DNA from: Candidatus Aminicenantota bacterium | Lineage (GTDB): Bacteria > Acidobacteriota > Aminicenantia > Aminicenantales > Aminicenantaceae | DNA: 8,238 bases | Direction of reading: 5' to 3' | Assembly: GCA_023135995.1 (NCBI GenBank) | Contig: JAGLRY010000327.1 | Location: forward strand, 1 to 8,238 | Shown: one piece after another, positions 6,290-8,238 of the stretch | How the letters are laid out: each line of letters opens with the position of its first letter | How positions within the stretch are numbered: position 1 is the first letter of the stretch | Notes under the pieces: generated by a model | What the model saw: the letters and a program-made list of their open reading frames with translations, nothing else | Databases searched by the model: none | What the model was told of the DNA's origin: nothing | Made by a program: the position numbers and the translations under genes

Positions 6290-6586
6290 GTTAACAATCA
6301 CCTCAAACTCCTCCCGAATAGGGGGGGATGTGAAGAAAGGCATGAATTTGATGATCTGCTCCTGGAAAAAGGCGCTGTGTTCTGTTGCCAGCATATCTTC
6401 TTCGCTCTCCCAGAGTGTGATGGGGATGCAAGTCCCTGATTCCTGGTCAGCCAGGAAATAGGCGCCTAGAAAACCCTTTTGACCTTTGCACAGAGGAATG
6501 ACACTCTCTTCGAAAATCTTTTTGGCCGCATCTATACGATCGATTTTAAGATGCATTCTCAAAAGACGGGCGTATTGCGTAGCCAT
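6284..6586 (-). CDS. ABM-like dimeric alpha/beta-barrel protein
   Basis: This 100-residue cytoplasmic protein has no signal peptide or membrane helix. Its pattern is a first strand (YARLLRMHLK), an amphipathic helix (DRIDAAKKIFEESVIPLCKG), a strand with the 'kGFLGAYFLAD' turn, a strand CIPITLWESEEDM, a helix (SAFFQEQIIKFMPFF), and a last strand REEFEVIVNE. That order and the G-[FY]-[LR]-G and [IV]TLWES signatures are those of the antibiotic-biosynthesis-monooxygenase/ferredoxin-like dimeric barrel superfamily. Members range from heme-degrading and quinone-oxidising enzymes to stress proteins, so a reaction cannot be assigned. ATG at 6584-6586 is used, with a weak GGGG about 7 nt upstream; a later Met (residue 11) would remove strand 1. 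It ends in TGA, showing that TGA is a normal stop in this genome. It is preceded by its own candidate promoter and lies 74 nt from the VWFA gene. Confidence 0.82.
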   Translation of the reverse strand: MATQYARLLRMHLKIDRIDAAKKIFEESVIPLCKGQKGFLGAYFLADQESGTCIPITLWESEEDMLATEHSAFFQEQIIKFMPFFTSPPIREEFEVIVNE

Positions 6587-6613
6587 TGTTATCCCCGTTA
6601 GAAAATCAATTTA

Positions 6614-6642
6614 AGAATAGCAATTTAAGCCCTAAGAGTCAA
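6614..6642 (-). promoter_or_regulatory. Candidate sigma70 promoter for the ABM-like and kinase-like genes
   Basis: Reading the - strand, TTGACT (6642-6637, 5/6 consensus) is followed after 17 nt by TATTCT (6619-6614, 4/6 consensus), leaving about 27 nt between the -10 box and the ATG at 6586. It lies fully within the 74-nt gap after the VWFA gene. This would allow the two downstream genes to be transcribed independently of it. The region is AT-rich, so a chance match is possible. Confidence 0.42.
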
Positions 6643-6660
6643 AAAATTATATTTTCCGTT

Positions 6661-8238
6661 TTATTCCTCAAGGACGGTCACTTTAAGTTCGCGCTTTAGA
6701 GGCGAGTCTTCTTCTGCGCCCGGATATTCTATTATCAACATGTTGTCCCCTGGGAATGCTATGGAAAGGTCGACATGAAAAATGCCACTCCAGATCTTAA
6801 TTTTATTGTTCCAGGATTCTGCGGTAACTGAGGCCTCAACAGGATAGGGGATTTCATCCTCTCCCACAATGGAAATTTCAGGGTGGATGTCTTGTTTTCC
6901 CTGCGGCATGTAAACTTGCAAAAAAACCGCCGATGATTCCTCTTGTGCGAAACTATCGATGATCTTAGGAAAGAATTTTATTCCCTCATACTCTAGGCTG
7001 CTGTCTTTTTTTGAGAGGGCAAATGAGCTTTTAGCCTTTTCGGGATTCTGAACCACCTTGCCCAGCACACAATTGATGATAGCACCCTCTTCAAAATCCT
7101 TAAATTCAGGGAGAGGCAGAACAGATTCCCAAGTGCCGACTTCGTCGGTTTCTGGATCGGCAAGAGCAAACACGGTCTGATAAAAGGAGGGTCTGAACGC
7201 CAGCTCTGGCCCTTTGAAGTGAAAACTCACATGACTCACTGACCGGGCATAATCCATAAAAGAAGGGTCGATCTTGATAGGAAGGTCGATTGTCCCACCG
7301 AATCCTTTCTCCCCTGTCTGCGTGTCGCTGATCCATATATGAAGGTTGAATGTCTTTTTTCCCTGTGGGAGGTTTTTATCCAGAAATAGTTCTTGGGTGG
7401 GAAGTGCGATATTCATCCAAGGGACATACTTTCCGGAATCATTCACAAAAGGAATAAATGAGGCCTCGAAGGGCAGTTCTTTGTACAGGGAAGGATTGTA
7501 GAAGGCCGTGATCAGCTTTAACCTGTTGGCCCCTTCTTTGGAGTAGTCTGTGTATCCCTTTCTGTGGCGGATATCTACCCCCCTACGTTTTACCTCGACA
7601 CTTATTTTGTGGTACTTATCGTCGGCTTTTTTTCTTTTGGGGTAGAAGCTCAACTGGTAGTAATAATTGAGATCGGAGCTCATCACCTGGCGAAACTGGT
7701 CATATTTTCCAGCGCCTCTCAGGGCATCAGCTCCTGTATCCTCGGAAAGCCAGCTCAGGTTTTGCACCCTCTTGATTCTCTCCTTACTTATGAAGCGTCT
7801 TATTTGCACATCTCTTTCGTCTACGCTCGCCGCAGAAGCTGTTCCCGGGAACAGATATTTTGAAAACACACCCGCGTCCAAAGAGTAGATCGAAACATTG
7901 TGTGCATTGGCGTAACGGATCAGTTCTCTGATGACTTCTTCACTGGTAGTGAACTCCTTTTTCTCCTCGAGTTGGAAGGGATCGAACAGGCGCATTCTCC
8001 CGATATCCCCTGTATTTAGTGAAGATTGGCGCATGGCATTGGCTGTATCTGCATCGGGTTTAAAACCTTCGGTTCCGGGGTGAAAGTCGGCCTCCGCGAA
8101 CCTGGGCATGATGTGTCTTGGGGAGAGGTCTGGGATCCCTCCGCTAATGAACAACACAGATTTACGCCCGGGAAGGCTGCCCAACATCCCGCATGTGGCA
8201 AACATTCCCCCGATCGTTTTTTCGAACCGGAGCCTTTC
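6661..8238 (-). CDS. VWFA-related (Acidobacterial-type) protein, 5'-truncated at the window edge
   Basis: The frame is open to the last base: 11 codons (ERLRFEKTIGG) precede the first Met, so the true start and any signal peptide and MIDAS (DxSxS) residues lie outside. The visible 525 residues begin inside a von Willebrand A domain: LPGRKSVLFISGG (22-34) is the strand usually followed by the MIDAS-region Asp/Ser loop, and NVSIYSLDAG (about 114-123) is the next core strand. YYYQLSFYP (192-200) and KISVEVKRRGVDIRHRKGY (211-229) are the hallmark ending of the 'VWFA-related Acidobacterial domain', whose members are usually secreted. Residues 232-525 form a further beta-rich region I do not recognise (strand-like segments ending in RELKVTVLEE). 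A long Asp/Pro/Phe-rich insert (about 38-85) separates the two VWA strands. It is upstream of the ABM-like gene on the same strand. Its role is unknown; adhesion or an extracellular scaffold is typical of VWA proteins. Confidence 0.85.
   Translation of the reverse strand, partial: ERLRFEKTIGGMFATCGMLGSLPGRKSVLFISGGIPDLSPRHIMPRFAEADFHPGTEGFKPDADTANAMRQSSLNTGDIGRMRLFDPFQLEEKKEFTTSEEVIRELIRYANAHNVSIYSLDAGVFSKYLFPGTASAASVDERDVQIRRFISKERIKRVQNLSWLSEDTGADALRGAGKYDQFRQVMSSDLNYYYQLSFYPKRKKADDKYHKISVEVKRRGVDIRHRKGYTDYSKEGANRLKLITAFYNPSLYKELPFEASFIPFVNDSGKYVPWMNIALPTQELFLDKNLPQGKKTFNLHIWISDTQTGEKGFGGTIDLPIKIDPSFMDYARSVSHVSFHFKGPELAFRPSFYQTVFALADPETDEVGTWESVLPLPEFKDFEEGAIINCVLGKVVQNPEKAKSSFALSKKDSSLEYEGIKFFPKIIDSFAQEESSAVFLQVYMPQGKQDIHPEISIVGEDEIPYPVEASVTAESWNNKIKIWSGIFHVDLSIAFPGDNMLIIEYPGAEEDSPLKRELKVTVLEE

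Noticed and set aside
8203..8205. ATG taken as the start of the VWFA-related protein
   Set aside because: The frame stays open to the window edge and the upstream codons continue a plausible VWA helix; starting here would leave a VWA domain without its first strand and MIDAS motif.

Overview
The window is about 8.2 kb of moderate-GC (mid-40s by eye) bacterial DNA. No rRNA, tRNA, CRISPR array or intact mobile element is visible. Three things point to Acidobacteriota or Candidatus Aminicenantota (former OP8). One is a large FtsX/MacB-type permease with a cytoplasmic prefix domain, placed directly behind a PadR regulator. Another is the C-terminal half of a protein with the 'VWFA-related Acidobacterial' signature. 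The third is C-terminal remnants of M24 peptidases. The phylum is an inference from family content, not a measurement.

Layout. Positions 1-408 hold the decayed 3' end of an M24 (Xaa-Pro aminopeptidase-like) gene on the + strand, interrupted by a TGA where the family has Trp. Positions 407-466 hold two closely spaced copies of a GGGACTGTCCC palindrome flanked by A and T runs, REP-like and possibly a bidirectional terminator. Positions 476-1786 encode a DinF-type MATE transporter on the - strand, read from a TTG start. Positions 1787-2339 contain no intact gene. They hold a second, differently diverged M24 C-terminal remnant (about 2046-2219, + strand) and a near-consensus sigma70 promoter whose -35 box lies between the arms of a perfect 10-bp inverted repeat (2282-2317).

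That promoter drives a PadR regulator (2352-2684) and an 872-residue two-module ABC permease (2687-5305), only 2 nt apart. No ATPase gene is present in the window, so the permease is locally an orphan. Its ligand is not revealed by the sequence.

The right-hand part reads on the - strand in transcription order 8238 to 5368. It holds a 5'-truncated VWFA-related exported-type protein, a 100-residue dimeric alpha/beta-barrel (ABM-like) protein with its own candidate promoter, and a signal-peptide-bearing protein with the core motifs of the HipA/PI4K/Fam20 kinase fold. The last is the most interesting item: a probable exported kinase-fold protein with the key catalytic and metal-binding residues apparently intact. 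Joint function of these three genes is not proven; only shared strand and short gaps (74 and 94 nt) support an operon.
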